The notes under the pieces were generated by a model, which was not told the DNA's origin, did no database searches, and saw only the letters and a list, made by a program, of their open reading frames with translations. A stretch of 8,194 nucleotides of DNA, from NCBI GenBank assembly GCA_019136325.1, contig JAGVUJ010000111.1:1-8194 (forward strand), read 5' to 3'. The DNA is from Deltaproteobacteria bacterium (GTDB taxonomy: Bacteria; Desulfobacterota; Syntrophia; Syntrophales; Smithellaceae). Below, piece by piece: positions 7,432 through 8,194 of the stretch. The first letter of the stretch is position 1; the number at the start of each line of letters is the position of its first letter. The translations under genes were made by a program, and so were the position numbers.

Positions 7432-7480
7432 CGGCTCACTTGCATAACCCGATGATACCTGTTTATCACAAGTTGAGCCG
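7432..7480. repeat. Nested imperfect inverted repeat upstream of larA homologue
   Basis: Outer arms CGGCTCACTTG (7432-7442) and CAAGTTGAGCCG (7469-7480) are complementary over 11 pairs with one bulged base. Between them is a second, smaller palindrome: TGATA (7453-7457), six bases, TATCA (7464-7468). The element lies about 60 to 110 bases upstream of the larA-homologue start and about 200 bases before the dehydrogenase gene. It could be an operator pair for a dimeric regulator or an RNA hairpin in the larA leader. No T-run follows, so it is not a standard terminator. Confidence 0.5.
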
Positions 7481-7675
7481 GAAATCCGCCACTTTTGTTT
7501 TTGCCTATCTGAAAATCTTTGTCTGAAGAAACAACGGGCGGTTCCGGCGCATATCGGATTTTCCGCCGGGCATATTAAAAAACGGCTGAACTATGCGTTA
7601 AAATGTGGTACGTCTGCGGCAACGGGACTGTTGAGAACACATCTTTTAAAATTTTTTGTCACACGGATCAATGTT

Positions 7676-8194
7676 ATGTCGAAAATCGTATTTTCATTGG
7701 CGCCCTTATCCGCCGAGATTGTCGAACTTCTTATCCGGCAAACGCCCGGCCTTCCAAATTTTGAGGTGATTGCCGGCCACGAGATGTCGGAAGAGAAAAT
7801 AAGCAAAAATCTTGCGAATGCGGATATTGTGCTGGGCGATTACACCTTCAAACATAAGATTACCGCACACCGTATAACCGGGGCAAAAAAGCTGGTGTTC
7901 ATTCAACAGCCCAGCGTCGGCTACCAGCACATTGATGTCGCCGCCTGCTCGGCCGCCGGAATCCGAGTGGCCAACACGGCCGGCGCCAATACCGTCAGCG
8001 TCGCGGAGCATACCATTGCCTGGGGACTTGGTCTTCTTAAAAATATGTTTCATGCCCATGTCAGCACGAAGGCGGGACGGTGGGAACAAATGAACATTAA
8101 AGCGGCGGAACTCAACGGCAAGGTTTGGGGCATCGTCGGTTTCGGCAACATCGGTCGGGCGGTTGCCGAAAGACTGAAACCTTTCGGGTTAAGC
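7676..8194 (+). CDS. D-isomer-specific 2-hydroxyacid dehydrogenase (5' part, cut by window edge)
   Basis: The first 173 codons of an NAD(P)-dependent 2-hydroxyacid dehydrogenase, open to the last base of the window; full members have about 310-340 residues. Such enzymes interconvert 2-oxoacids and (R)-2-hydroxyacids. Seen here: a substrate-domain N terminus MSKIVFSLAP, then QQPSVGYQHIDVAAC (77-91) matching the family's GVGxDxID region. VAEHTIAWGLGLL (109-121) follows, and the Rossmann fingerprint GIVGFGNIGRAVAERL (152-167) carries GxGxxG. The catalytic Arg, Glu and His lie beyond the edge and cannot be checked. The ATG at 7676 gives the expected family start. Its ribosome site is weak (CGGA about nine bases upstream). 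The frame is open back to 7448 but has no ATG or GTG. Substrate (for example phosphoglycerate, glycerate, glyoxylate or a sugar 2-oxoacid) is not assigned. Confidence 0.9.
   Translation, partial: MSKIVFSLAPLSAEIVELLIRQTPGLPNFEVIAGHEMSEEKISKNLANADIVLGDYTFKHKITAHRITGAKKLVFIQQPSVGYQHIDVAACSAAGIRVANTAGANTVSVAEHTIAWGLGLLKNMFHAHVSTKAGRWEQMNIKAAELNGKVWGIVGFGNIGRAVAERLKPFGLS

Larger units (their letters stand above)
7375..7675. promoter_or_regulatory. 301-base divergent intergenic region with inverted repeats
   Basis: Separates the larA homologue (minus) from the 2-hydroxyacid dehydrogenase gene (plus) and should hold both promoters. No strong -35/-10 pair was found. TATCAT on the minus strand is the best -10-like hexamer for larA, but it lacks a clear -35. 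Besides the nested inverted repeat listed separately, there are two short palindromes, CGGAAATCCG (7479-7488) and CGGATTTTCCG (7555-7565). A CCGGCG/CGCCGG pair (7544-7549 and 7564-7569) has a 14-base loop. No small gene with a credible start and ribosome site was seen. Confidence 0.45.

Noticed and set aside
7544..7569. CCGGCG/CGCCGG hairpin as a terminator
   Set aside because: It is followed by an A-rich, not T-rich, stretch on the plus strand, and it has no T-run on the minus strand. It also lies between divergent starts, where a terminator is not expected.
7448..7675. Stop-free extension upstream of the 2-hydroxyacid dehydrogenase frame
   Set aside because: It contains no ATG or GTG and only a TTG at 7631. 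The ATG at 7676 gives the normal family N terminus, so the upstream part is taken as non-coding.
7706..8089. 127-codon minus-strand frame opposite the dehydrogenase
   Set aside because: Antisense to a clear dehydrogenase; no recognisable domain.

Overview
The window reads as ordinary bacterial chromosome of a Gram-negative organism with moderate G+C. The gene families and the mix of envelope housekeeping genes with 2-hydroxyacid metabolism would suit a strict anaerobe of the former Deltaproteobacteria (Desulfobacterota, Syntrophales-like). That placement is a guess from gene content; no marker was compared against a database. No RNA gene, insertion sequence, CRISPR array or prophage gene was found.

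Left half (about 37 to 4517, minus strand): five genes read in one direction, with gaps of 17 to 101 bases. In order of transcription they are an alpha/beta hydrolase, a YggT-family membrane protein, a DUF167 (YggU) protein, the lipid II flippase MurJ and seryl-tRNA synthetase SerS. This is probably one operon with a promoter just upstream of 4517. The YggT start moves inward to 3687, where there is a clear ribosome binding site.

Right half (about 4681 to 8194): a loose group of 2-hydroxyacid enzymes. A plus-strand pair encodes the small SAF-domain subunit and the large catalytic subunit of an altronate dehydratase/sulfolactate lyase-type (UxaA family) enzyme, joined by an ATGA start-stop overlap. 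It converges, with a 22-base gap, on a minus-strand LarA-family (lactate racemase, nickel-pincer) gene. Divergent from larA, across 301 bases of non-coding DNA holding nested inverted repeats, is a D-isomer-specific 2-hydroxyacid dehydrogenase cut off by the window edge.

A LarA-type C2 epimerase, a UxaA-type dehydratase and a 2-hydroxyacid dehydrogenase could form a short route that inverts, dehydrates or oxidises/reduces a hydroxy or sugar acid. The substrate cannot be read from the sequence. The most interesting points are this gene association, the altered C-terminal active-site region of the LarA homologue, and the structured intergenic region between larA and the dehydrogenase gene.
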